Numbered from the stretch's first letter, positions 55,213 to 63,836 are shown. The stretch: DNA of 64,000 nt from Pyrinomonas methylaliphatogenes (GCF_000820845.2 NZ_CBXV010000008.1:999215-1063214), one strand, 5' to 3'. The notes: generated by a model from the sequence alone, not told the origin. Numbers and translations: made by a program.

Positions 55213-55879
55213 CTTTCTTTCTCCTTGAATTCAGTAGAGTTTTCGGTTCGCTGCCGGAACGCATGAGCGCGTCGCCGAACGGGGCCGACGAACTCCTTGC
55301 GCGGCGGCGCGAACTGCGGGCAAAGGGTGGGGTGATGGCGCGAATGGAAATGTTGGGGTTGTTTCGAGGCGACTCGACACCCCGGAGCGCCCGTCGTCCC
55401 CATGACGGGCTGGCGCCGAGTTGCTTCTCGGCTCTTCCAGCGTCGCCGCAGCGCGTTCAGCATCGAACATGCGCTGCGGACGATTGTGGTTTCGGAAAAG
55501 ATAGACTTCCAATCGCCCCTGCTTTCCAGAAAATCCCGGGTCGACTCCTCCAAGGAGAGAGCGCTCGAACAGGGACCTCTTGCGAGCTGATCGGACAATC
55601 TCGGCCCGACATCACGCCAACCACAAAGACGCTCGAAAAAGAGGGGCGCACGCGCCGCGCTTTGCGGTCCAAGGATTCGAAAAGGAACCTCTCGCGAGCG
55701 TGCCGCTTTTTCGTCTGGGGAAACTCGCCTTCTCACTCTAAAGGTGGCATGCCCGATCAATCGCACGAAGCTCGCCTTTCGTCCGGGAAAACCATTTTCT
55801 CCCGACAAGACTTCCTTTCGTCGCGCTTTGCAGTATCATTGGCATCGAACCCGAAGTTTCCGGGAGGTGACGGGGCGAG
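55213..55879. other. 667-bp gap without a supported gene
   Basis: Long overlapping frames on both strands (about 200 codons each) look like non-coding open frames of GC-rich DNA: no start signal, high Arg/Ser, no conserved motif. A degenerate pair (TTTCGTC plus a G-run and A-run) recurs near 55709 and 55777 at a period of 68. The last bases hold the GGGAGG site of the next gene. Confidence 0.5.
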
Positions 55880-56197
55880 ATGATCAACGAAGCGGAATTC
55901 AAGGCGCTTTGCGAGGAACTGCGGGCCGAGGTGCCGAACATCCTCAAGCGGCGCCCGCCACACATGAACGAAGAGAGCGTCTTGCTACAAGAGCTTTACG
56001 TGCGGCTCTGTCAGCGTCTCGGAATAGATCCGGCGGTGGGAACCGGCGCGCTCGACGGCCTTCCCGAAGATGCGCTATCGGCGATCTTCGAGATCAACGA
56101 GATCATGCGACAGCACGCTTCGCCGTCGTTCAACCATTCAAGGATCGTCAAAGAGTTCTTGCATGAATCTTTGCGCGGGATCGCGGAAACGACTTGA
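55880..56197 (+). CDS. Small helical protein of unknown function
   Basis: This 105-residue protein has a good ribosome binding site (GGGAGG) and a normal amino-acid composition, so it is probably real. It is predicted mostly helical (INEAEFKALCEELRAEVPNIL, LLQELYVRLCQRLGIDP, ALSAIFEINEIMRQHA). I recognise no family. It lies 106 bp upstream of the hydrolase gene on the same strand, possibly in one transcript. Confidence 0.75.
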   Translation: MINEAEFKALCEELRAEVPNILKRRPPHMNEESVLLQELYVRLCQRLGIDPAVGTGALDGLPEDALSAIFEINEIMRQHASPSFNHSRIVKEFLHESLRGIAETT

Positions 56198-56303
56198 AAC
56201 GCGCGATCGCGCAGAGGACCATAGTCCATAAGGAGATGGCTTGCGCGTAGGTGTCGCGGGGCTTCCCAAACCTGAGATCTTGGCTCCGGGGCGAGGTGCC
56301 ATC

Positions 56304-56984
56304 ATGAAACGAGGCGAAAGTTTCGGTGCGGTGCGCACGCGCGAAGTGAAGATCCCTTCGGGCGATCTTCTGCTCGAAGGGGAGTTGAGCGTGCCCGAAG
56401 GGGCGAGGGGTATCGTGCTTTTCGCGCACGGTTCGGGAAGCAGTCGTTTCAGTCCACGCAATCAGTTCGTCGCGCGCGTGTTGAGGGAACGGCGCATCGC
56501 CACGCTGCTCTTCGATCTGTTGACGCGCGACGAAGAAGCTTTCGACCTGAAGACGGCTGCTTTGCGGTTCGATACGAGGCTGTTGGCCAAAAGATTGGTG
56601 GATGCCACCCGCTGGTTGGATCGTCTCGATGAGGTGCGCGATCTGAATGTCGGCTATTTCGGCGCGAGCACCGGAGGCGGAGCCGCGCTCGTCGCCGCCG
56701 CCGAACTCGGCGATGAGATCTCTGCCGTCGTCTCGCGCGGCGGGCGGCCCGACTTGGCCGGGGAAGAGGCGTTGCGGCGCGTCATCTCTCCCACTCTGTT
56801 GATCGTCGGCGAGCGCGACCCGGTTGTTCTGAAGCTTAACGAGGAGGCCTTCGCGCTTTTGGGTTGCGAGAAAGAGCTCGTCGTCATCCCACGCGCGACT
56901 CATCTCTTCGAAGAGCCGGGCGCGCTCGAAGAGGTGGCGCGCCTTGCCGCCGATTGGTTCGAACGACACATGCCAGATTCGTGA
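56304..56984 (+). CDS. Alpha/beta hydrolase (dienelactone-hydrolase-like)
   Basis: The protein (226 residues from the ATG at 56304) has an alpha/beta hydrolase fold with the oxyanion HGSGSSRFS segment. The nucleophile is in GASTGGGAA (Ser122), the acid in VGERDPVVL (Asp172) and the His in RATHLFEEPGAL (His200). It matches cytosolic hydrolases related to dienelactone hydrolase; the substrate is unknown. A TTG at 56241 would add 21 residues unlike the family. Confidence 0.9.
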   Translation: MKRGESFGAVRTREVKIPSGDLLLEGELSVPEGARGIVLFAHGSGSSRFSPRNQFVARVLRERRIATLLFDLLTRDEEAFDLKTAALRFDTRLLAKRLVDATRWLDRLDEVRDLNVGYFGASTGGGAALVAAAELGDEISAVVSRGGRPDLAGEEALRRVISPTLLIVGERDPVVLKLNEEAFALLGCEKELVVIPRATHLFEEPGALEEVARLAADWFERHMPDS

Positions 56985-57122
56985 ACCGGTTCGATCGCCG
57001 CTGAACTTAGCGCGGCACGCCAGATATCGCATGATCGGCTGAAGAACTGCTGAACTCAACCTCGATGTCGTGTGATTCTTGATTGAAGGCCGTCTCTTGT
57101 ATGGCATCTTTGACGAATCATT

Positions 57123-58055
57123 ATGGCGCGCAATTTCATCATCTTCGCAGGCACAGCGAATCGCGATTTGGCTTCGGCGATCGCGCGTGAATTGAACACG
57201 ACGCTCGGCTTGGCTGCCGTCGAGAATTTCCCCGACGGCGAAACGACCGTCAGGTTGGAGGAGCCCGTGCGCGGTCGCGAGGTCTTCATCGTGCAGCCGA
57301 CCTCGCCGCCGGTGAACGATCACTTGCTTGAGCTTCTCGCCTTCGCCGATGCCTGTCGCCGCGCTTCCGCCGCCCGGATCACCGCAGTGGTCCCGTATTT
57401 CGGTTACGCGCGCGCCGACAAACGCCACGGACGGCGCGAACCGATCACCGCCAGCATGATCGCCGATCTGATGCAAACGGTCGGCATCGATCATCTCATC
57501 ACGCTCGACTTGCACGCGCCACAGATCGAAGGCTTCTTCCGCATCCCTGTAGATAGCCTGACGGCGGTGCCGACGTTGGCGCGCGCGTTGCGCGATCGCG
57601 TGCCCGATGATGCGGTCGTCGTCTCGCCCGATACCGGGCGCGTTCATGCGGCGACCATGTACGCGCACCGCTTGAAGACTTCGGTCGTCGTCTTACACAA
57701 ACAGCGCGCGAGCGGCACCGAAACGCGCATCACGCACGTCGTCGGCGATGTGCGCGATCGCGCGTGCGTGATCGTCGATGATATGATCTCGACGGGCGGC
57801 ACGATGGCCGAAAGCATCGAGGCGTTGCTCGCCGCCGGGGCGCGCCCCGAATTCACGCTCGTTGCCACGCATGGATTGTTCTTGCCCGGCGCGCGCGCCA
57901 AGCTAGACCATCCGAGCGTGCGCGCCGTTGTCGTCACCGATTCGGTGGAGATCATCTCGCGCGATTGGCCGCAGCTTGAGGTCGTCTCCATCGCTCCGCT
58001 CATCGCCGAAGCGATACGCCACACGTTGATCAACGGCGCGTTCGATCTCGCTTGA
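57123..58055 (+). CDS. prs: Ribose-phosphate pyrophosphokinase
   Basis: Prs makes PRPP from ribose 5-phosphate and ATP, feeding purine, pyrimidine, NAD and histidine synthesis; purine and NAD genes are nearby. The 310-residue protein has FIIFAGTANRDLASAIA, NFPDGETTVRLEE, the ATP/flexible loop PYFGYARADKRHGRREPITAS, DLHAPQIEGFF and the PRPP loop CVIVDDMISTGGTM. No strong ribosome binding site is seen at the ATG. Confidence 0.97.
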   Translation: MARNFIIFAGTANRDLASAIARELNTTLGLAAVENFPDGETTVRLEEPVRGREVFIVQPTSPPVNDHLLELLAFADACRRASAARITAVVPYFGYARADKRHGRREPITASMIADLMQTVGIDHLITLDLHAPQIEGFFRIPVDSLTAVPTLARALRDRVPDDAVVVSPDTGRVHAATMYAHRLKTSVVVLHKQRASGTETRITHVVGDVRDRACVIVDDMISTGGTMAESIEALLAAGARPEFTLVATHGLFLPGARAKLDHPSVRAVVVTDSVEIISRDWPQLEVVSIAPLIAEAIRHTLINGAFDLA

Positions 58056-58220
58056 ACCGCTGTCCGAATGAGGCGCGCCCTAACGCTTCGGGCGAGCTTC
58101 TATTTACGCGGACAAGACACGCTGGTGGACGGCTCAAACTTGGCGTTCCGCTGACGGGTCCCTCGCTTGAATCAGGCCAGCCATTATGCCATCAGCTTTG
58201 CGATCCGTTCCGCGCATCTC

Positions 58221-59630
58221 TCATCTCTTCACCGAGATTTCATCGCGTAACACCACGCCACCTTTCATGACGAAACGCACGCGCTCCAGTTCCGTGATGT
58301 CACGCAACGGATCGCCCGCGACGGCGATCAGGTCGGCATATTTGCCCGCTTCGATCACGCCAAGGTCATCTTGCGCATTGAGCAGTTCAGCCGCCACGAT
58401 CGTCGCCGAACGGATCGCTTCAAGCGGCGCCATCCCGTACCGGACCATGAACGAGAACTCTTTCGCCTCGTTCTCGGTCCAAGGATAACCGCCAGCGTCC
58501 GTCCCGTAAGCGATGCGCACGCCTTTGCGCACGGCCAAGCGGAAAGCTTGCGCTTCCGCGTCGCGCATCTGAAGCCACACGGGCGCTCCGGCTGCGGCGC
58601 GACCGGGCGCGACGTAAACGCCGACGTAGATCGTCGGGCACCAGAAGATGCCGCGCTTGTTCATCTCATCCATCAACTCTTCATCGAGCCCGTAACCGTG
58701 CTCGATGGAGTCGAACCCATGTCGAACCGCGGCGGCGATGCCATCGCGACCCATCGCGTGCGCGGCGATCCGCCGCCCCAAACGATGCGCTTCTGTGACG
58801 AACGCTTCGAGCTCATCGTCCGTGAAGTTCAGCATGCTATGCAAGACGCCATCTTTGAAGTAGTATCGCCGATCGACGTAGACCTTGATCCAATCGGCGC
58901 CATATTTGACCTGCTCGCGCACGCCGCGTCGAATCTCCTCTGGACCATCGACGAACTGCACGCCTTCGGGCATCTTCAGTTCCCAAGCGTAACCGGTGAT
59001 CGGATACATCCCCGTGGCGGAGAAAGCGCGCGTGGCGACGAACATGCGCGGACCGGTGATGACGCCGTTTTCGATCGCTTTTTTGACGTCAACGTCGGCG
59101 TACATCGCGCCTTCGGTGCCGAGATCACGAATCGTCGTAAAGCCGTTCATCACGGCGGTGCGCGCCGCAACCGCAGCGCGAAGAGTGCGGTAGGGGATCG
59201 ATTCCTTCAGAAGCTGTGCGTCGTAATCGGCGGAAGTCACATCGCCTTGCAACAAGACGTGCGTGTGGCAATCGATCAACCCGGGAAGCACGGTGGCCGA
59301 TGAAAGGTCTATGCGTTGCGCATCCGCCGAAGCTTGTCGCGCTATCTCGGCATATGGTCCGACGGCGCGGATTCGCTCGCCGACGATGAGCACGCCTTGA
59401 TCTTCGAGCGCGCGCCCGGCGCGCACGTCGAGCAACCGCCCGGCGCGAACGAGCATTTGGCGCTGACTCGGTGCGGATGCCTGTGCGTGGACCAGCCCCG
59501 TGAAAGAGACGGAAAAGACGAGCAAAGCGATAATGGTCAGTAAGCCAGACGCTTCTTTTCGCCGCCCACGGTTCCCGCAGACGGAAACGAAAGCGATGAT
59601 GATCAGTAGGTTATTCCACGGTCCTTTCAT
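58221..59630 (-). CDS. Secreted amidohydrolase-family metalloenzyme
   Basis: The protein (469 residues from the ATG at 59630, preceded by GGAGGA) has an unusual N-terminus with two hydrophobic segments, LLIIIAFVSV and LLTIIALLVFSVS, the second followed by a plausible signal-peptide site. The amidohydrolase domain has PGLIDCHTHVLLQ (HxH), DWIKVYVD (probable Lys ligand), RRIAAHAMG, IEHGYGLDEE and IAYGTDAGGYPW. It resembles imidazolonepropionase/prolidase-type enzymes acting on peptides or small amides. The two hydrophobic segments come from a 66-bp in-frame repeat. Confidence 0.92.
   Translation of the reverse strand: MKGPWNNLLIIIAFVSVCGNRGRRKEASGLLTIIALLVFSVSFTGLVHAQASAPSQRQMLVRAGRLLDVRAGRALEDQGVLIVGERIRAVGPYAEIARQASADAQRIDLSSATVLPGLIDCHTHVLLQGDVTSADYDAQLLKESIPYRTLRAAVAARTAVMNGFTTIRDLGTEGAMYADVDVKKAIENGVITGPRMFVATRAFSATGMYPITGYAWELKMPEGVQFVDGPEEIRRGVREQVKYGADWIKVYVDRRYYFKDGVLHSMLNFTDDELEAFVTEAHRLGRRIAAHAMGRDGIAAAVRHGFDSIEHGYGLDEELMDEMNKRGIFWCPTIYVGVYVAPGRAAAGAPVWLQMRDAEAQAFRLAVRKGVRIAYGTDAGGYPWTENEAKEFSFMVRYGMAPLEAIRSATIVAAELLNAQDDLGVIEAGKYADLIAVAGDPLRDITELERVRFVMKGGVVLRDEISVKR
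59524..59608. repeat. In-frame paired repeat within the amidohydrolase signal region
   Basis: The copies at 59524-59542 and 59590-59608 match at 17 of 19 positions with a period of 66 bp (22 codons). Each encodes a LLxIIA hydrophobic run. The spacer encodes a basic segment (GNRGRRKEAS). Confidence 0.85.
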
Positions 59631-60675
59631 TGACGTTCCTCCAATCTGCCCACAATTCTTGACGGCGATCACCTCGGCACTGGGCCAATCATAAGCGACC
59701 GTCGTCGCTGTGCATCTTCGATTTCATCGGTTGATTCAACAGTTCGACTGAAGTGCTGTGCCTGAAGCAGCACCGGGCACAAAAGAAAGCTCGCAGACTG
59801 GCTCTTAGTCAAGCGATGGTTATGCCTCATCGGTTGGCGACAGTGCTACAGCGACACAACAGCAACACCGATTGTGAAGACGTCTATCTATGATGGTTCC
59901 AGACCTTCCTTGTGCATTCCTCTGCATGCCACGGCGCAGAGCACGGTGTTGACGAGAGGCACGCTGAGGGCGGTCAGGTGGAGTAACTTGTTGTGTGTCG
60001 TCCGCCGATCAAACGCGATTCTCTTTCTTTAAGACTCTTTTTGAAGCACGGGCGGTTTGATCTCCGGTAATTGCAATCTATCCGCTACGGTTGAACATAG
60101 CCCTTTCAGCTTTTATTCATCCAGCTAACTAGACCCATTCATAATATTCATCCAGCTAACTAGACCCATTCATAAATGCCCAATTTCTCCCCGCCATTCT
60201 TAGAATTAGCTACCCTGAACGCTTGTCGAGTCCCTCTCTGCAACACTTCGATTCTCATTGATACTGCCGCAAAATTCTTGCGCCACCTGTCAGAAATTCA
60301 CGGCGCATGAGATAGCACGCAGAATTTCAGCGTTGCCCTCGCGTGAAGGATAAACGCCAAGATCTCGCAATCATCGTGCATTCCGAATTGTGCAGCGCAT
60401 AGAAAGTGGGGATGCGGCACTATGCTTGCTCGATCTCTGCGTGGAGCGCAACCAGTCTCTGCTCATGCGTTGCGACTCGGCGCGAGCAGCACAAACTTCG
60501 ACGAAAGAAGTGCAAACTGGTCGCGCCGCGCCTGACGCTACAGCAAGATGTTGCTTCTCGGAAATGATGTCCATGATGTCGGCTGAGGTGAAACCGGAAC
60601 TCGCTTCTGAAGGATGAGCGGCTCGCAGCGTAGATCAGAGTTAGTGAACTGCTGGTGCTATTAGGAGGGGCTACT
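59631..60675. other. About 1-kb gap with a 31-bp tandem repeat and a repeat-like coding remnant
   Basis: The composition drops toward AT. Two adjacent 31-bp units occur at 60115-60145 and 60146-60176 (30 of 31 identical). On the minus strand around 60030-59888 a short frame reads HNKLLHLTALSVPLVN..., which resembles the NKLHLTA-type repetitive fragments scattered in some Acidobacteriota and cyanobacteria; this is from memory and weak. No other gene is supported. The end holds the AGGAGGGG site of the next gene. Confidence 0.55.
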
Positions 60676-62475
60676 ATGCTTACCCGATCATTTCAACGGC
60701 TCACCGCGATGGTTACGCTGATTGCCGTATGGACTTCTAACGCTTTGGCGCGTTCGACATCGCTTGTTGCAGGACAGAATTCAGTTTGTGAATCGTGCGC
60801 ACAACCACCTCAAACATCCTCAGACTCACAGCGATCCGATCCATTTCAACCTCGCGGTGGATGGCGTAAGCCGCGCAGCGCACAACTCGGCTCAACTCCA
60901 GAAGCTCGCGCCGCTTATGAACGGCTGACGCCCGAACAGAAGGAAGAAGCTATCAAAAAGCTGCGCGAGTATTTACAACCTGCTGTTCAACGAGAGATGG
61001 AACGTCGCGCACAAATGCGTCCGCCCAGTTTGGAACAAATCTTCAGGGGCGAAGTCTCCTCTCAGGAGCTTGAGAGTTCGGCTATGTTCGATGCTCCACT
61101 GGCTTTCACCGGGCAAGGCGCGCGACAATTCCTCGTGCGACAGAAGGGTTCGAGCAGCGGCCGAGCTAGTCAATCATCTCTAGCTGAGAATCAATCATCG
61201 CCGAGCAGCGCCGGAACAGAAGGGATTGAGCCGTTGCGCCCGCCTGATGAATGTTACCCTTACCCGTATCCTTGCGAACCCGGCAATCTTCCGCCGCGCA
61301 TCACCAGCGTGACAGCTTCGCCGACTTCGGGCGCGGTGCCGCTCGCAGTCAATTTCAGCGTCAACGCTTATGACCCGGATGGTTACATTGTGGATTACTT
61401 CTGGACCTTCGGCGATGGCGCAAGCGACACGGGAGCTTCGGTAGCGCACACCTATCAAGCAGCAGGCAGTTACACAGCGACCATCACGGTGACGGATGAT
61501 TATGGGGATACGGCGAGCGCGTCCGTCGTTATCCAAGTCACAGGACCACCATCGCCACCACCGCCGCCGGGTTCAGATGCGGATGCTGACGGCTTACCGG
61601 ATGATTTCGAGAATCAAGTAGCAGACGCTTTCACGCCGATTTATCACGTTGGAAATGAACAACCGGGCACAGGCTTTGCGCTCTTTGGCGATTACGTGCC
61701 GCAGACGGCGATACAAGTCTTTCCGCCCGTGCCGCCGATCAGCCATTTCCGTGTACAACCACTTGGATTTGCGACGGACGCTTACGGCAATCAATATGGC
61801 TTCCTGCGGATTGATTACCTGACGCTGTGGAACCGCGATGATGGGCTAGATGTCACTTGGTTCTGTAGACTCAACTTAGAGCTTCTGGCAGAAGCCTACA
61901 ACCTTGCAGGCATAGGTATCACAGTAGGTGACATACTTGAGAGTGTAACGGGGCACATGGTGGATAACGAGCGTTCTGCGGTGTTAGTAGCCGCTCCTGT
62001 CTCGGCTCCCAACGTCTTCAACACTAATCCATGGGCTTACAGCGCCTACAGCTTCTTCACGACAGCACACGAAGGAAGCATCCTCTTTGACCAGAGCCGC
62101 TACTATTATCCGGATCAGCCAGTACCGGCGGGATGGCATATCCATTTGTGGCTTTCGCGCTCTAAACACGGCACATACCCCTTCCACCCTGCTGGATTTC
62201 CAATCTTCCGCCCCGTGTGGATACTTCTGTACTTTTCAGGAATTGAGTTTCTCTATGGCATGGGGTGGATTGATGAGTACACCTATCTAGCCTTTGCCTA
62301 TGCGGGCGATGTTACTTTCTATTCCTGCATTGTGGAACGCTTCGACGAGTTAGGCGTGTCGTTTGCTGCGACGCGCAGCAACGTTGGCGAGCCGAGTAAC
62401 CCGATCAACGGTTCACACTTCATCCAAGACACGCAGCACGGATTGCGGCAGAAGTTAGAAATGCCGTTGTGGTAG
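60676..62475 (+). CDS. Secreted PKD-domain protein with a novel C-terminal domain
   Basis: The protein (599 residues from the ATG at 60676, after AGGAGGGG) has a signal peptide (about 1-25) and a charged low-complexity region. A Pro/Tyr segment follows, then one PKD domain (about 204-292, with FWTFGDGASDTGASVAHTYQAAGSYTATITVTDDYGDTAS), a Pro-rich linker and a DADADGLPDDFE calcium-type repeat (about 300). The C-terminal domain (about 315-599) has WHIHLWLSRSKHGTYPF near 490. I recognise no enzyme family; the SKHGTY motif is reminiscent of Vps62/NPP1-like folds. Its last 80 residues recur downstream in fragments. Confidence 0.85.
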   Translation: MLTRSFQRLTAMVTLIAVWTSNALARSTSLVAGQNSVCESCAQPPQTSSDSQRSDPFQPRGGWRKPRSAQLGSTPEARAAYERLTPEQKEEAIKKLREYLQPAVQREMERRAQMRPPSLEQIFRGEVSSQELESSAMFDAPLAFTGQGARQFLVRQKGSSSGRASQSSLAENQSSPSSAGTEGIEPLRPPDECYPYPYPCEPGNLPPRITSVTASPTSGAVPLAVNFSVNAYDPDGYIVDYFWTFGDGASDTGASVAHTYQAAGSYTATITVTDDYGDTASASVVIQVTGPPSPPPPPGSDADADGLPDDFENQVADAFTPIYHVGNEQPGTGFALFGDYVPQTAIQVFPPVPPISHFRVQPLGFATDAYGNQYGFLRIDYLTLWNRDDGLDVTWFCRLNLELLAEAYNLAGIGITVGDILESVTGHMVDNERSAVLVAAPVSAPNVFNTNPWAYSAYSFFTTAHEGSILFDQSRYYYPDQPVPAGWHIHLWLSRSKHGTYPFHPAGFPIFRPVWILLYFSGIEFLYGMGWIDEYTYLAFAYAGDVTFYSCIVERFDELGVSFAATRSNVGEPSNPINGSHFIQDTQHGLRQKLEMPLW

Positions 62476-62644
62476 AACTTGAAGAGCCTAGCGAGAACGT
62501 TTTCTCGCTAGACTCTTCCTTAAAGGATAAACAAAAAGGAGAAGCTGTCCTATGTTTAAGAGAATCATCACACTGCTTATAGTAGGGCTGGTCATTAACT
62601 TGGTTTGTGTTACGCCCACCGTCGTTGGTCAGCAAACTGGCTCG
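62437..62644. repeat. 208-bp segment identical to 63793-64000
   Basis: From 62437 onward the sequence is identical to 63793 onward (offset 1,356) as far as the window lasts. It spans the end of the PKD gene, a hairpin and the start of the small-protein gene. Two mismatches bound it on the left, so the true duplication is longer and continues past the window. Confidence 0.92.
62481..62519 (+). terminator. Intercistronic hairpin, copy 1
   Basis: A stem of 17 bp with one mismatch surrounds the loop CGTT (core CTAGCGAGAA paired with TTCTCGCTAG). It lies 5 bases after the PKD gene stop and is followed by CTTAAAGG, without a long T-run. It may terminate partly or mark an RNA processing site before the small-protein gene. 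Confidence 0.7.
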
Positions 62645-62941
62645 GACGCGCGTGCTGAGAAGATGAAGGCGAAAGTCATTAAGATTGGAACGGGGCCGGA
62701 TGCGCGCGTCGAAGTTAGATTGAGCAATGGCCGACGGGTGAAAGGCTACATCAGCGAGAGCAAGGATGATTATTTCACAGTAGTGGATGATAAAGCTGGT
62801 GTCGCCACACGCATAGATTACACGCAAGTGCAAAGGATCAGTGTTCAAAGACATCTCTCGTCCGGAGCCAAACGGATGATTACTGGCGCAATTTTGCTGG
62901 GCATGATTTTGTTTTTTGGGGTTCTTGCCGCCAAATCATGA
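62552..62941 (+). CDS. Small membrane-anchored Sm/SH3-like protein, copy 1
   Basis: This 129-residue protein has a signal-like hydrophobic start (about 5-25, ITLLIVGLVINLVCVTPTVVG). A small beta-barrel-like core follows (about 40-95, KAKVIKIGTGPDARVEVRLSNGRRVKGYISESKDDYFTVVDD), and a C-terminal membrane helix (about 110-127, MITGAILLGMILFFGVLAA). The core pattern resembles Sm/SH3 barrels. The AAAGGAG site is about 10 bases upstream. Function unknown; two further copies follow. Its stop overlaps the next ATG by ATGA. Confidence 0.85.
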   Translation: MFKRIITLLIVGLVINLVCVTPTVVGQQTGSDARAEKMKAKVIKIGTGPDARVEVRLSNGRRVKGYISESKDDYFTVVDDKAGVATRIDYTQVQRISVQRHLSSGAKRMITGAILLGMILFFGVLAAKS

Positions 62942-63213
62942 GAATCAATGCCCATGATTTTGCCTTTTACTTCTCTACCATAGATTTCCTCTATGGAATA
63001 GGAGCGATAGATGAGTACACCTATCTGTATCTCGCCTATGTCGGCGATTTCGCCTTCTACTCCTGTTTGGTTGAGCGCTTCGACGAGTTAGGTGTAGCGT
63101 TTGCTGCCGCGCGCATCAATGTTGGCGAGCCAAACAACCCGATCAACGGCTCTCACTTCATTCAAGATACGCAGCACGGATTGCGGCAGAAGCTAGAAGA
63201 GTCGCTGTGGTAG
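62938..63213 (+). CDS. Orphan C-terminal fragment of the PKD protein
   Basis: This 91-residue frame matches the last 80 or so residues of the PKD protein (IDFLYGIGAIDEYTYLYLAYVGDFAFYSCLVERFDELGVAFAAA against IEFLYGMGWIDEYTYLAFAYAGDVTFYSCIVERFDELGVSFAAT, and an almost identical NPINGSHFIQDTQHGLRQKLE end). It has no signal peptide. Its ATG overlaps the previous stop, so it could be translated by coupling. It is either a decayed duplicate or an orphan module. Confidence 0.6.
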   Translation: MRINAHDFAFYFSTIDFLYGIGAIDEYTYLYLAYVGDFAFYSCLVERFDELGVAFAAARINVGEPNNPINGSHFIQDTQHGLRQKLEESLW

Positions 63214-63222
63214 TGACTCGGA

Positions 63223-63265
63223 GAGTTGCGGGGGAACGTTTCCTCCCGCAGCTCTTCCTTCATAT
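63223..63265 (+). terminator. Intercistronic hairpin, copy 2 (covarying)
   Basis: After the 91-residue frame, a stem built around GGGGAACGTTTCC keeps the AACGTT loop of copy 1 but has different stem sequence on both strands (TGCGGG paired with CCCGCA). The flanking GAGAG/CTCTTCC arms are also kept. Structure is conserved where sequence is not, which supports function. Confidence 0.6.
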
Positions 63266-63320
63266 GGCGAAATCCTCTCTCCTCTAGCAGTAAATAAGCA
63301 ACTCTGAAAGGAGCACATTC

Positions 63321-63698
63321 ATGTTGAAGAAGCTAGTCTCAATCATCACCGCCGGATTAGTCGTCAATCTTCTTTGCGTTGCGTCTGTTACTGCCGAGAC
63401 GAATGCAGATAAAGAAGTTCGTTTTGCTGAGAACGTGAAAGCGGGCATCGTTCGTCTCGGCATAGGTCCAGAGGCAAGAGTCGAGATTAAATTACGCGAT
63501 GGAAGAAAATTAAAAGGCTATATCAGCGAAATCGGCGATGAGTACTTCGTCGTGACGGATGCGAAAACTGGCACAGCGACATCTATCCCTTACCCTCAGG
63601 TGCAGAAGGCTAAGGGACACAACACCAGACAAAACATTATAGTTGCCGTTGTCTTAGGTTTCTTGATTGTCGGGCTAATTCTGGCCGCTAAGGCCTGA
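63321..63698 (+). CDS. Small membrane-anchored Sm/SH3-like protein, copy 2
   Basis: This 125-residue paralog of copy 1 has the same plan: hydrophobic start (VSIITAGLVVNLLCVASVTAE), core (ARVEIKLRDGRKLKGYISEIGDEYFVVTDAKTG) and C-terminal helix (NIIVAVVLGFLIVGLILAAKA). The core is more conserved than the ends, suggesting selection on the barrel. The ribosome binding site is AAAGGAG at 7 bases. Confidence 0.85.
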   Translation: MLKKLVSIITAGLVVNLLCVASVTAETNADKEVRFAENVKAGIVRLGIGPEARVEIKLRDGRKLKGYISEIGDEYFVVTDAKTGTATSIPYPQVQKAKGHNTRQNIIVAVVLGFLIVGLILAAKA

Positions 63699-63726
63699 AA
63701 ACAGATGTTGTCCAGCAATCAAGGCG

Positions 63727-63831
63727 ACGAGCATCAACGTAGGCGAGCCAAACAATCCGATCAACGGCTCTCACTTCATCCAAGGCACGCAACACGGATT
63801 GCGGCAGAAGTTAGAAATGCCGTTGTGGTAG
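63727..63831 (+). pseudogene. Short remnant of the PKD protein C-terminus
   Basis: A 35-codon stretch without a start encodes the final NVGEPNNPINGSHFIQ and QHGLRQKLEMPLW of the PKD protein. It is the third and shortest C-terminal copy, followed again by the hairpin and a small-protein gene. Confidence 0.8.
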
Positions 63832-63836
63832 AACTT

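Noticed and set aside
55149..55883. Two long overlapping frames on opposite strands (about 206 and 219 codons)
   Set aside because: High Arg/Ser content, no start signal, no conserved motif, and both overlap the real starts of neighbouring genes; GC-rich DNA gives such frames by chance.
59888..60030. Transposase remnant on the minus strand
   Set aside because: Only about 45 codons with a vague likeness to repetitive NKLHLTA-type fragments; no inverted repeats or catalytic motif.
60115..60176. CRISPR array
   Set aside because: Only two units, directly adjacent with no spacer, and no cas genes in the window.
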